Shown here: piece by piece, positions 32,443 to 42,685 of the stretch | How the letters are laid out: every line of letters begins with the position of its first letter | How positions within the stretch are numbered: the stretch's first letter is position 1 | NCBI GenBank assembly: GCA_001887945.1 | Contig: LDOQ01000051.1 | Span: 1 to 64,000, forward strand | Direction of reading: 5' to 3' | DNA from: Spraguea lophii | Taxonomy: Eukaryota > Microsporidia > Spragueidae | DNA length: 64,000 nucleotides | The notes under the pieces: generated by a model | What the model saw: only the letters and a program-made list of their open reading frames with translations | The model's database searches: none | Told to the model about the DNA's origin: nothing | Made by a program: the position numbers and the translations under genes

Positions 32443-32964
32443 ATAAAGGGTTGGAAAATATTATTTATTATAATCTTAAAAAAATCTTGTTTTAGTTTAA
32501 AACACCAATTAGAAAAAAAAATGATTATTTTTTTAACAAAACCTTTATTTTTAAAAAATATATAATTGTGTTTAATTAATTTCGAAAAAATATTATCTGA
32601 TAACATTATTTTATTATACTGGTTAAATTCTATTTTAGTCTAAAACGCATGTGTTTTAAAATAAACCATTAAATATATTTAATCGTAATTACAAATAAAT
32701 CGCCATGGTCATATTTTATATTTTTGATATCATTATTCAACAAATACATGATTTACTTCAAAATAAAAACAAGGAGAGTCTTTTTATAATTTCATAAATC
32801 TAGATTCTATTTTAAAATTTACTATTGTATAATTGATGATCATAAAAATATCGAAATGTTGAATTTAACTCTTTAACATCTAATTGGAATAACTTTTATT
32901 TGATCTTATATTTATGATTTCTCTTTCTTTATATTTTGTTATCATTAATTTTTTTTTATTTTTA
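32443..32964. other. Intergenic AT-rich DNA
   Basis: Nothing recognisable before the SINE copy. Confidence 0.5.
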
Positions 32965-33430
32965 AATCACTTAGTTGAGTGGCCGTAGGATGATAATCAA
33001 ATTCCAAATTTAACAAATTTAAATACCTCGTCCAGAAAAAAATCAAAAAAAATAATAATGATAAAAGGTAGAAGAAAGATTGTTTAATGGGTAATAATTC
33101 AATAATATAACTTTAGATATGCCTTGTACGACGACTTCTAAATTAAAATAGTGTTCAGTTGATGTAATGCAATCCCAGTATTGATTTGTGACTTAGCTAA
33201 TACTATGCCGACAAAAATATTGGGAATCTATAACAAAATGAGAAGATGAGAGGAAATATACCCCATATACAAAATCCTGAAATTATAGAATATAAGATAA
33301 GGTAATGCATACCTGCAGCTAAACCACTTAATACAAGTTTAAATATATTTAAGGAACCCAATGTCATAGATTACAATAGGCTACAATTGCCCAGGAAATT
33401 TCGATAAATAAGGTTTCATTAAAAAATAAA
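32965..33430 (+). repeat. SINE copy, nearly full length
   Basis: The head is recognisable (GAGTGGCCGTAGGATGATAA, CCTCGTCCAGAAAAAAATC), although the B box has drifted to AATTTAAATACC. The body carries CCTTGTACGACG, TTGATTTGTGACTTAGC, CAATACTATGC-like and AATACAAGTTTAAAT. The 3' end is GATAAATAAGGTTTCATT. No clear target duplication. Confidence 0.85.
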
Positions 33431-33960
33431 TAAATTATATAAAACACAATATTACAATAACAATTATTTAAATCAAAAAATATTATACTTAATCATATTA
33501 TTATATAATTAATTATACTCTTTTAAATTTTATTAAAATAATTATATTTCATAATAATATGATTAAATTTTTTGAAACATTTACAATATTTTTATAAATA
33601 TCATCGCATTTAAATTGAGATTAAAATATCTTTAAAATAGAAAATATTTTTTGTAAGTATTACTAAACATAAGAATATTTTATTTAACCAAATATAATAT
33701 TTTTTATAATATAAATATATTTATTATAGACATTTAATAAAGAAATAATAATATAATTTTAATGTTCTTTGATATAATTTTAATATTAAATATTTTATAT
33801 TTTCTCTTTATATTTTATTTAATATATTTTTAAAATACCTGATATCTTCTTCTCCTTATATTCTTATTTAATATCATCTAAGATATTTTATTTATCTATA
33901 AATGTATATTTAATATTTCTATATTTTATAAATCAACATATAAATATATTTTGTTCCAAT
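33431..33960. other. Intergenic AT-rich DNA
   Basis: Nothing recognisable. Confidence 0.5.
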
Positions 33961-33971
33961 AAATATCTATT

Positions 33972-34634
33972 ATGAACAACACACACAAAAAGATAATATT
34001 TGGTTGTGCAATATTTATTCTATCGATTATTTTAATAACAATAGGATATGGTATATATTATTCTGATGATACACCAAAACCAGAAATTCAGATGAATTAT
34101 GAGTCTATAAGAAAAATAGTAGAAGAGGAAATAAAGAGAAAGAAGGTAGAAAAAAATAAAAATATTCATAAATCTAAAAAAATGAAATATGACGAATCTT
34201 TTGAATCTGATGCAGATTATAATGAAGATACAAAAAATGAAAAATTAAAAGAATTAAATAAAAATATAAAAAAATTTTATCATAATATTAAATATATGGA
34301 TGAAATATCACAGATAATAAAAAATTTGGGTGGGAATGAAAATGATGATATATTTAAAAAATTTGCAGAACTCAGTAAATTACATTGTGTGGATAAAAAT
34401 TTAACAGAGTGTGTTGATATTATAAAATATGGTATGTGTATTTTAAAATCCTTGGTAAATATTCTACCAGAATCTTTCAGTAATAAAATTTTAAAAGAAT
34501 TAAAAGTAGGTATTTCAGAAATATCGGAAAATGGAGGAAATGAGAGTAAAAGTAAAATAAATGATAAAAAAGAGAAAGAAACAAATATAATTCAAAAAGG
34601 TACAGCATTGTTATCAAGCTATTTTCAAGGTTAA
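33972..34634 (+). CDS. Single-pass membrane protein (hypothetical)
   Basis: 220 aa. Residues 8-28 (IIFGCAIFILSIILITIGYGI) form one N-terminal hydrophobic segment, either a signal anchor or an uncleaved signal. The rest is Lys/Glu/Asn-rich, with helical heptad-like stretches (ESIRKIVEEEIKRKKVEKNK) and three Cys at about 137-158 (LHCVDKN, ECVDII, GMCIL). I do not recognise a family. The ATG lacks a C-triplet nearby. Sequence composition and the uninterrupted length support a real gene. Confidence 0.6.
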   Translation: MNNTHKKIIFGCAIFILSIILITIGYGIYYSDDTPKPEIQMNYESIRKIVEEEIKRKKVEKNKNIHKSKKMKYDESFESDADYNEDTKNEKLKELNKNIKKFYHNIKYMDEISQIIKNLGGNENDDIFKKFAELSKLHCVDKNLTECVDIIKYGMCILKSLVNILPESFSNKILKELKVGISEISENGGNESKSKINDKKEKETNIIQKGTALLSSYFQG

Positions 34635-34764
34635 TTAAAATATTTCTTATTAAAAAATATATTAATAACAATCATACAAATATATCTTTAATAATCATCT
34701 GTACAAGATTTTGATATTATTCTTATAAAATACATTTTTTAAAAAAATATTTTTTCTACCCATA

Positions 34765-35157
34765 ATGTCTGAAATAGTAGTACCTATGGGTTCTGAAGAA
34801 TTAACATTAGATCAAGCACTATACCAAGTATGTCGTATTTCCAATGCAAACAACCGTATGGTGAAAGGAATACGTCAAGTATCTAAAAAATTATTGGATA
34901 GCAATTTAAAATTAGTCTTACTTTCAAATGAAATAGACGAAAGAAGTGCAAATATAATTATTTCTCTTGCAAAAAAAACAAATATACCACTCATAAAAGT
35001 AGATGATAGTATTACATTGGGAAGATATGCAGGATTTGAAAAAAGAACTATTTCTGATGAAATAAAAGTAGCTAAGTGTGGATGTGCAGGAATAGTAGAT
35101 TACGTACAACCATCACAAGGACAGGTTTTCTTGATGAATGCAATCAAACAAGGATAA
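34765..35157 (+). CDS. RPS12: 40S ribosomal protein eS12
   Basis: 130 aa, matching the usual 130-145. The fold and wording are those of eS12 in the L7Ae/L30e superfamily: LDQALYQVCRISNANNRMVKGIRQVSKKL, written here as the leading helix, then LVLLSNEIDE, then IPLIKVDDSITLGRYAG, close to the INLIKVDDNKKLGEW-type segment of other eS12 proteins, and AKCGCAGIVDY (the GCSC--VKDY region). It is part of the small ribosomal subunit beak. The start is preceded by CCCATA-ATG. L30e-type proteins such as Snu13 are excluded by the VDD--LG signature. Confidence 0.92.
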   Translation: MSEIVVPMGSEELTLDQALYQVCRISNANNRMVKGIRQVSKKLLDSNLKLVLLSNEIDERSANIIISLAKKTNIPLIKVDDSITLGRYAGFEKRTISDEIKVAKCGCAGIVDYVQPSQGQVFLMNAIKQG

Positions 35158-36539
35158 GAGGAAAATGAAAAAATAAAATTTATTCTATGAATATAGTTTT
35201 TTTTAAATAAGAATTATTATTGTTTTGATTAATATTTATTCTTTGTTATTATGGTAACAATTTTTATTAATATTCTGATATTGTACAAGATTTATAATTT
35301 ATTTGTATTATAACTGTTTTATTAGCTTTTAACTATTTATTGTATTTTTGTAAATTTTATTGGTCTTTACTGGTTGATAAATAATACATTTGATTATAGA
35401 ATATGCTTATTCCTTGTTTTATCTTTTTATATATTTATATGTTTTCTTCTTATTATAGTTTTTTATCTTAAATATATTTTTATGACGAAGTAAAATATTT
35501 ATTCTAAAATTTATATTAATTATATCTTTTGAGTAATATATATAAATAATTTTCTATATTTAATTTTATTAATTTTTTATATTTTCATTATCGAATTTCT
35601 TTATTATGAAAAATTGTATTATAAAGAAATATAGTTTTTGTTTGGTATAAATATTATTATCTATTTGTATTTATTTTAATTTTGTTATTTATAAAATATA
35701 GATGGTAATATAAATAAATCAACTAATAATAAATAATAAAAAATATAATAAACGTAATACACAGCCTCTTACTAATTATTTCTATTATTTTATCTTATAA
35801 TTGATATTACGTTATTAAAAATATTATATAGTTATGACAATAGGAATTTATTCTTTTCATAATAAACCATAAACATTCATATAAAAGGAAACAATAGCAA
35901 TAGTTGGTTTTAATTAGGTTATGTTGGGTTAGGTATTGAGAATTTATATTTGAATGTATATATTTCTTTTTTCTAATAATACATTATTTTTTTCGACAAA
36001 ACAAAAAGAAAACTTTTTCATCAACCTATTACTACGGTCTTGTAATTAAATATCTTTTAATTATAGAAGTTTATAACTAATATAACTTGTCATAATTATT
36101 TCTTGGTATCTTTTAAACCATCTTTGATTTGTATTTCCTAATGATATAGTAGATACATTAATCTCATCGTATCTTATATGATCAAAGTAGTCGAATCTTG
36201 TGTTTGTTTAATATAGCCATTCCCTCGTAATTTATGAAATATTACCGGCCTTTTATAGTAGTATATTGGTATTAACTACGCCAATACAGAACACCTATAG
36301 AAATATGCAAGCATTTGTTTTAATTTAACAAAGAAATTGCATACAGCACGTGATATTCCAGTATCATCATTGAGATATTTTTTATTCAGAAGAAATTAAA
36401 CGCGTAGCTTCCAGGTATTTGCCAATTCTGACAAACATTGTAAAACGAATTTGCAAATCTTTCTTAAAATGATTGTAATAATCGTATACCAATAAATAAA
36501 AATTGTTTAAAATGAACATATCCTCACAGTATTTTTTAT
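35158..36539. other. Long intergenic region
   Basis: About 1.4 kb of AT-rich DNA. GGTTATGTTGGGTTAGG at about 35917-35935 is a GGTTA-type run like those at 16932 and 46750. No gene, tRNA or SINE is recognised. Confidence 0.5.
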
Positions 36540-37001
36540 TTATACAACATTCACATTATTAACAGCAATATACAAAGTAATTTTCAAAGCCAACACCATT
36601 ACCAATAAAAACATCAATATATATAAAAATGCACATAAACCGAAAGAAAACAACGACTTAAAGAAAGTATACCACGTTCTTTTAGTAAAAAATACATCTT
36701 TACTCATCACAGGGTTCTTTTTTACCATCTTTTCGTATATCTGCGCATATCTTTTTGTAATATCCTGTATAGCATTTGTAATTCTCATATCTGTTTTAGG
36801 ACCATAAGATAAAATACTCATCATTCTATCATATCTATTAACCAGTATCTGTAAATTCTTACTATCAGTAACATCAATACCAAATAAATCTTTGTTATTT
36901 CTATTCATCCCATAAAAATTAAGAAATGATGAATAATCATCTATGTCTTTAAAGAATCTATCATAATTTTCAGCAATGTTAATTGTATGATAATGTACCA
37001 T
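36540..37001 (-). CDS. C-terminal membrane-anchored protein (hypothetical)
   Basis: 153 aa. The first 110 residues are soluble-looking with helical stretches (NLQILVNRYDRMMSILS, ITNAIQDITKRYAQIYEKM). Residues about 112-147 are strongly hydrophobic (SLFSFGLCAFLYILMFLLVM and following), long enough for one or two membrane passes near the C-terminus. The layout resembles tail-anchored proteins such as SNAREs, but no SNARE heptads are evident. No family is recognised and no C-triplet precedes the ATG. The balanced composition, with Met, Pro and Trp, argues for a real gene. Confidence 0.65.
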   Translation of the reverse strand: MVHYHTINIAENYDRFFKDIDDYSSFLNFYGMNRNNKDLFGIDVTDSKNLQILVNRYDRMMSILSYGPKTDMRITNAIQDITKRYAQIYEKMVKKNPVMSKDVFFTKRTWYTFFKSLFSFGLCAFLYILMFLLVMVLALKITLYIAVNNVNVV

Positions 37002-37490
37002 GATTTGTTGTAATATAATTATATTTATATTTTTTATTATGTCATATCAAAATACTGAAAATAGAAATATAAAAAAAACGTAATATTACATAGGTAAATT
37101 AAGATTGTAGAATATTTACTTTTTTTTATTAGTATTTTATATTAATGATTATTTCGATATGAAAATATATTTTCTTAAAAACCATAAATAATTATAAAAA
37201 TATATTTATAATATAAAATAAAAATAAGATTTATAAAATGATTTTAATAAAAATTAAATATTTTATAATCTGTGATATATTATTTTATTTTAGATTATTT
37301 TATTTCATTATTTTTATAATCAAGCATTTAACTTTATTTTAAAAAATTTTATTATTTTAAAAAAATTCTTTTATTATTTTAAAATATAAAATTATTCTTT
37401 CACTATAAAAATATTAAAATTAATTGCAAATAATAAATAAAAGATTATTCTACTATAAAATATTTATTTTATTATATTTTATTATTTATG

Positions 37491-37493
37491 CCC
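37491..37493 (+). promoter_or_regulatory. CCC start-site motif of the Dis3 gene
   Basis: CCCTA-ATG: the triplet lies two bases before the ATG at 37496 and selects it over the upstream in-frame TTG at 37424. Confidence 0.7.
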
Positions 37494-37495
37494 TA

Positions 37496-40399
37496 ATGGA
37501 TAGAAGACCTACACCATATAAAATATTTATAAAAAATAAATATAACAGACATAATTACATTAGTAATTCCTTAATCTATACATTTGTATCAAAACAACCA
37601 TGTGGATTTTCTTGTTGTGGAAGTAATATAGATTCTAAAAATAATATATATTATATTGTATCTACAGATATTTTGATGTCTAAATTTTCTTATATGAAAA
37701 ATAGTAAATATAATTTTATTGTATTACAATCTCAGTATGAGAGGTTGGTGAATAAAAAAATTAAGGAATATATAAATAATAGATATATAATATTTAATGA
37801 TAGGTTTTCTAGTGATATTATAATTAATGGGGAGCATTCGGATTATGAAGAAACTGTTATTAGGAGTGTTCTAGAATTTTATGTGGAACACATAAAAGAT
37901 ATAAATATAAAATATTTGCATAATTTAAATGTTTTGGAAGAATATAAAGATTTGTTTAAAGAAGAAAAAGAATTATCAAAGGATAAATCATATTTTAGGA
38001 AGTATTTTTCTCAAAGAAAGATAGATATATTGGGTGCAAAGGTTAAAAGAGGTATACTTTATACTATTCACTCATCAAATAGGGGATTTATAGTATCTGG
38101 AAAAGAAAGAATATATGTTAATAACAAAGAAGATATGAATAGGGCTATTAATGGAGATATAGTGTATTTTGAAGAATATATTAAGGGAGAAGGTAATGTG
38201 GAGGAGAATGAAAATGATGGAATAATAGAAAAATTAGAGGATATGTCAACAAAAGACATATCTAAAAATAATACACTTGCTAGAGTAGTGGGAATATTTA
38301 GTAGAACAAATTCTGAATACGTGGGAACGGTTGTTGATAATGGATCTTTATTTTTTATTCCTCTTCAAAAAAATATTCCTTGGATAAAAATATATTCATC
38401 AGATGTAGAATTTTATAAAAATAAAAGAGTAATGGTAGTAATTAACGAATGGAAACATAATAGTAAACATCCTTTAGGACATATAATAAAAATAATAGGA
38501 AATAGATATACTAATGAAGAAATAAATATAAATACGGAGATAGAATCTATTCTGATAAGCAATGGTATAGATTATAATAGAAAATATAATTTTAATGATA
38601 TCAAATATAAATCAATAAGAGAAAGAATAATTGAAAGTAAATTAAAAAGTATAAAAAATAATTCAGTTAATCCATCAGAAGATTATAATACTGAAATAGA
38701 TGATAAAGGAATACGTAAAGATTCTATAGTAGATTTATATCCAAACAGATATAATTTTACTGATGAAACAGTATTTTCAGTAGATCCTGTAGGTTGTACA
38801 GATATTGATGACTGTTTACATATTAAAAACGTAAAAAAAGAAAATAATGAATATATAGAAATAGGTGTACACATAGCAGATGTAAGTCATTTTATTTTAA
38901 AAAATGATGAATTAGATAAAGAAGCTTTTGAAAAGAGTACTACTATTTATTTACCTGAAAGTAGAATAGAAATGCTTCCAGAAGAATTATCAGCTGATTA
39001 TTGTTCATTGGTTGCAAATAAAGAAAGATTAACATATTCTGTAATATTTAAAATCTATAATTATCAATGGATGGAAGAGGATAAAGAAATTGATAATAAT
39101 ATTAATTTAGATATAAAATATGCTGTTACTAAAGGAATAATAAAAAGTAGAAAAAGTTTTAGTTATGGAAAAGCACAACAAATCTTAGATTCAAAAAATA
39201 ATAAAAATAAGTATTATTCATGTTTATTAAACCTTAATAAAATATCTAGGATATTAAGAAATAAAAGAATGAATATGGGAGCTTTAGAATTATCTCGAGA
39301 TAGTTATTCTTATGTTCAGAATAACTGTAAAGAGAAATCAACAGAAAATATAAATTTTGAAAAAAAAGAAATTATAGAAGCTAATAGATTAATAGAAGAA
39401 TTTATGTTATTAACCAATATTTGTATTTCTAAATTTATTTATAATTATTTTCCTACAGAATCCTTACTTCGTAGACATCCTACGCTCACAGAAGAAAGTT
39501 TAGAAGAATTAAAAAATATATTTTTTAAAAACAAACACGAAGAGAAGATAAACAAGGATATACACAATTTAAATATACAAGAAAATAATAAAAATAGAAA
39601 TGACTATAATTTATACATAAAGAATTTATTACACACCATAGACCACAATTCCATATCCTTATTTAAATCCCTTCTTACCAGAACAATGAATCAAGCAATA
39701 TATTTTTCATCAGGATCAACAGATTATAATAATTTTTATCATTTTGGATTAGCTACAAATATCTACACACACTTTACATCACCAATAAGAAGATACTCTG
39801 ATATAATAGTCCATAGAATATGTAATAGTATATTACAACCAAATGATTTAATTAACGATAACAACAATAAAATATCAAACAACATAAGCAATACACATAA
39901 TAACCAAAGCAGAAACACAAATAATACAAAAAATCCAGAAGAGAGCAATAAGAAAAATATAAATGATAACCTTATACCTAAGCATGAGGGCAATGTTATT
40001 ATAAGTAAATGGTTTAATTATGATAAATATGACGTAAATGATCATGATGTAAAATATATAGAACCTATATATTCAATATCAGAATTAAATACAATAACAG
40101 ACCAATTAAACTTTAGAACCACCAACAGCAAAAGAATAAATAGAGAATGTGATAAATTATATTTTTATCTGTATACTAAAAATAATAGAAATAAGATATA
40201 TAAAGGTAAAATATTAAAAATTTACGATGAAAAGATAATCATATTGTTGGAAGAATATCAAATAGAAGGAATTATTGAAATAGATTATGATAATACAATA
40301 GAATATAATATATTGGATAATATTATGGTAAAGGTAAAAGGAGATGATGATAAATTTTTTATAGAAAGAGAAATTCTATTAGAATATCATCATAAATAG
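37496..40399 (+). CDS. DIS3: Dis3/Rrp44 exosome ribonuclease (PIN + RNB + S1)
   Basis: 967 aa. The N-terminus has the three-Cys CR3-like motif (QPCGFSCCGSN) and a PIN-like region (YYIVSTDILM, FIVLQSQYERL), then cold-shock domains. The RNB exonuclease centre, DPVGCTDIDDCLH from D430 on, keeps all the conserved Asp residues, followed by EIGVHIADVSHFI and, near residue 765, FTSPIRRYSDIIVHR. An S1 domain follows at about 900-955. This is the catalytic subunit of the RNA exosome, degrading RNA 3'-5' in nucleus and cytoplasm. An Asn-rich insert of about 45 residues sits after RICNSIL. The CR3 and PIN parts argue for Dis3 rather than Dis3L2, which lacks PIN. Confidence 0.95.
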   Translation: MDRRPTPYKIFIKNKYNRHNYISNSLIYTFVSKQPCGFSCCGSNIDSKNNIYYIVSTDILMSKFSYMKNSKYNFIVLQSQYERLVNKKIKEYINNRYIIFNDRFSSDIIINGEHSDYEETVIRSVLEFYVEHIKDINIKYLHNLNVLEEYKDLFKEEKELSKDKSYFRKYFSQRKIDILGAKVKRGILYTIHSSNRGFIVSGKERIYVNNKEDMNRAINGDIVYFEEYIKGEGNVEENENDGIIEKLEDMSTKDISKNNTLARVVGIFSRTNSEYVGTVVDNGSLFFIPLQKNIPWIKIYSSDVEFYKNKRVMVVINEWKHNSKHPLGHIIKIIGNRYTNEEININTEIESILISNGIDYNRKYNFNDIKYKSIRERIIESKLKSIKNNSVNPSEDYNTEIDDKGIRKDSIVDLYPNRYNFTDETVFSVDPVGCTDIDDCLHIKNVKKENNEYIEIGVHIADVSHFILKNDELDKEAFEKSTTIYLPESRIEMLPEELSADYCSLVANKERLTYSVIFKIYNYQWMEEDKEIDNNINLDIKYAVTKGIIKSRKSFSYGKAQQILDSKNNKNKYYSCLLNLNKISRILRNKRMNMGALELSRDSYSYVQNNCKEKSTENINFEKKEIIEANRLIEEFMLLTNICISKFIYNYFPTESLLRRHPTLTEESLEELKNIFFKNKHEEKINKDIHNLNIQENNKNRNDYNLYIKNLLHTIDHNSISLFKSLLTRTMNQAIYFSSGSTDYNNFYHFGLATNIYTHFTSPIRRYSDIIVHRICNSILQPNDLINDNNNKISNNISNTHNNQSRNTNNTKNPEESNKKNINDNLIPKHEGNVIISKWFNYDKYDVNDHDVKYIEPIYSISELNTITDQLNFRTTNSKRINRECDKLYFYLYTKNNRNKIYKGKILKIYDEKIIILLEEYQIEGIIEIDYDNTIEYNILDNIMVKVKGDDDKFFIEREILLEYHHK

Positions 40400-40668
40400 A
40401 ATTTTACGATTGTGATTGTGATGATAGAAATGAAGTATATTAAAATATTATGATTGTAGTATGATTATAGTAATGAAGTATATTAAAATAATTATATATA
40501 TTCTCTTAAATATTTATAAGATATTTATTTATTATTAAAATAATTATAAAGTCTACTCTTTAAACATTTATTTTAAAATATTTTTTTTATTTATAGAAGT
40601 TTCCTATCCTACCGTGATTATACTTTTTATTTAAAAATATTTTTTTAAACATCTTTTCTTTTATTTTA
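40400..40668. other. Intergenic AT-rich DNA between convergent genes
   Basis: Holds a duplicated ATGATTATAGTAATGAAGTA-type unit (about 40415-40480). Nothing else. Confidence 0.5.
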
Positions 40669-41214
40669 TTATTGTACTTCTCCACAAAACTTCTCTGCAT
40701 CCTCTTCTTTTCTAAATTTGACTGCCACTGTCACCATTTTAGCTTCTCCCTCTTCATTATTTTCTAAAACAATAAAATATACTTTATTTTTATCCCTATT
40801 TAAATTAATATCATAATTTAATAGAATATCTATTGTAGTTAATATTTTATTTCTTATAAACATCACTCTTTTAACATTACCATGATTTTGTATAACATAA
40901 ATCTTACCAACACCACATACGTTCCATCCATTTTCAAATCTGTATAATTGTGCATCTGATTCAAATAAAATATTTGCTTCAGGAATATTTATATTAGCAG
41001 GCACGGTATCATTAGTATTGTCTTTATTATCATTACTTTTATTACTTTTATCTTTATTACCTTTTGTTTCAATAAATTCATTTGGTGTAATTTTTTTAGC
41101 TTCTGCATTATTCGTTTTAAAAATATTATTTCCTGTAGTCTCTACTTTTACTTCAGGAAATAAACCTTGGGGTTTTTTTGTAGATGTGGTTTTCTTGTTT
41201 TTTGATTCAGACAT
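40669..41214 (-). CDS. Ran-binding-domain protein (RanBP1/Nup50-Nup2-like)
   Basis: 181 aa. Residues 1-75 are Lys/Asn/Thr-rich and disordered. Residues 82-181 carry a RanBD: FESDAQLYRFENGWNVCGVG (the L--F----W--RG-G segment), IYVIQNHGNVKRVMFIRNKI (the V-R-vMR-d segment), LNYDINL, and a final helix FRKEEDAEKFCGEV. Such domains bind Ran-GTP in nuclear transport. A short N-terminal disordered part followed by one RanBD resembles a stripped-down Nup50/Nup2 or RanBP1. No FG repeats are visible. The start is preceded by CCCTTTAA-ATG. Confidence 0.85.
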   Translation of the reverse strand: MSESKNKKTTSTKKPQGLFPEVKVETTGNNIFKTNNAEAKKITPNEFIETKGNKDKSNKSNDNKDNTNDTVPANINIPEANILFESDAQLYRFENGWNVCGVGKIYVIQNHGNVKRVMFIRNKILTTIDILLNYDINLNRDKNKVYFIVLENNEEGEAKMVTVAVKFRKEEDAEKFCGEVQ

Positions 41215-41667
41215 TTAAAGGGTTAAGAAAAAATAAATTTTTTAATATAAAAAAGATAGGATGCGTTTTAATTATAAAAGGGGATAACATTTCTTTAAGT
41301 AATATTTTTTCATTCTTGGTTCAAGAGACTTTCAATTTTATAATATTTCTTCATTTAAAATTACAAAATTTTATTTTTTTTTAATCACAGTGGATTGAAT
41401 GTATACAATTATTTCCTCTCTTATATTTAATCCTAAATTTATTATTAACTTTTTAATATAAGAAAATAGGATACATTATTATTACAATACGCAATTACTT
41501 TATAATTTTATAACATTTATACCTAATCACCAATCTTAACAGAGTTTCTATTATATAGATTTATTAATCAATTTTATTTTGGACACATCAGGTCTAAGAC
41601 CTAGATGAAAAATATTAATGTTTTAATTATGTTTTTTTACTCGAGATTGAATTCTTTTTTACTTAAT
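41215..41667. other. Intergenic AT-rich DNA
   Basis: Nothing recognisable before the SINE target duplication. Confidence 0.5.
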
Positions 41668-41680
41668 TATATTATAAGAT

Positions 41681-42174
41681 TGTCCCGCCTGGCCCAGTGG
41701 TCGTGGGGTGGTAACCAAACCCCAAGCCTGGCGGGTTCGAATCCCTCATCCAGAAAAATTTTCAAAACAAAAAAAGAATAATAATAAACGGAGAAGAGAA
41801 GAAAAAGGTTGTTGAGTGGGTGTGGTTTCGATAGCGCAGCATAGCTGTGCCTTGTATGACGGCCCCGCTACTAGATTAAAGTAGTGTTTAGCTGATGTAG
41901 TTGCAATCCCTGTATTGATTTGTGACTCGGCCAATACTATGCAACGAAAGAGGCTGGGAATTCCTTAAGAGCTGGAAGTGGGGGCGGCGACGCGCACCAG
42001 ACGCAAAATCCTAACACTCTGGAGCATAAGGTAAGATGAGATTAATGCATATCTGTAGCGAAACCAGTTAGTACAAGTTTAATTTCGCTCGAGGAACCGA
42101 AGGTCACAGACCATGGTAGGCCGCAACCGGCCAGGAAGCTTTGATAAATAAAAGTTTCATTCGTAAAAAAAACG
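41681..42174 (+). mobile_element. tRNA-derived SINE, full-length reference copy
   Basis: 494 bp. It is bounded by a perfect 13-bp target duplication TATATTATAAGAT (41668-41680 and 42175-42187). The head has an A box TGGCCCAGTGG (41690-41700) and a B box GGTTCGAATCC (41734-41744) at tRNA spacing, but its acceptor ends do not pair, so it is not a tRNA gene. The body of about 400 bp is richer in GC than its surroundings. The tail ends GTTTCATTCG followed by a short A run. At least six other copies in this window share its body. Confidence 0.95.
41690..41744 (+). promoter_or_regulatory. Internal RNA polymerase III promoter (A and B boxes) of the SINE
   Basis: The A box matches the TRGC--AGY-GG consensus and the B box matches GGTTCGANNCC exactly, spaced as in tRNA genes. 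Pol III transcription of the element is inferred. Confidence 0.8.
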
Positions 42175-42187
42175 TATATTATAAGAT

Positions 42188-42685
42188 AATATTTTTTTAT
42201 CGTTAAAAAGTTTTTTTAAAAAATTATTTTAAAATTTCTTTTAATACCAATTACAGGATAATACACATTACCAAACTATTAGTTTTAAATATCATATTAT
42301 TTCCCTTGTATAATATCAGATAGAGTTTATAAAGTCAACTTTAGTATTTATAATCATCTCCAAATAATTTTTATTATCTTATTCTATTAAATAGATCATA
42401 TTTGTTAGAAATAATAAATAAATTTACAACATTCTCTTGATATAATCATCTAAAACCCATATATTTTGTTCGCTAATCTTGTCCTAATAATATATTTTTA
42501 CGGTTCCAAATAGCATATCTTCCAATATAAGAAGCACCCGTCAAGATACAAGTAAATTAAACATATTCAGTAATATTTCAATCAAGATACCACCTAACCA
42601 ACAGGCTCTTTAAATAAAATAATAAAAAAATAATAAATATAACAATCACTTAATAAATAAAATAAATAAAAATAATATCATATAA
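42188..42685. other. Intergenic AT-rich DNA
   Basis: Nothing recognisable. Confidence 0.5.

Noticed and set aside
41683..41755. Functional tRNA gene
   Set aside because: The A and B boxes are perfect, but the 7-bp acceptor arms have only about three possible pairs, and the unit is the head of a 494-bp element with its own target duplication.
41746..41934. 62-codon minus-strand ORF
   Set aside because: Antisense of the reference SINE copy.
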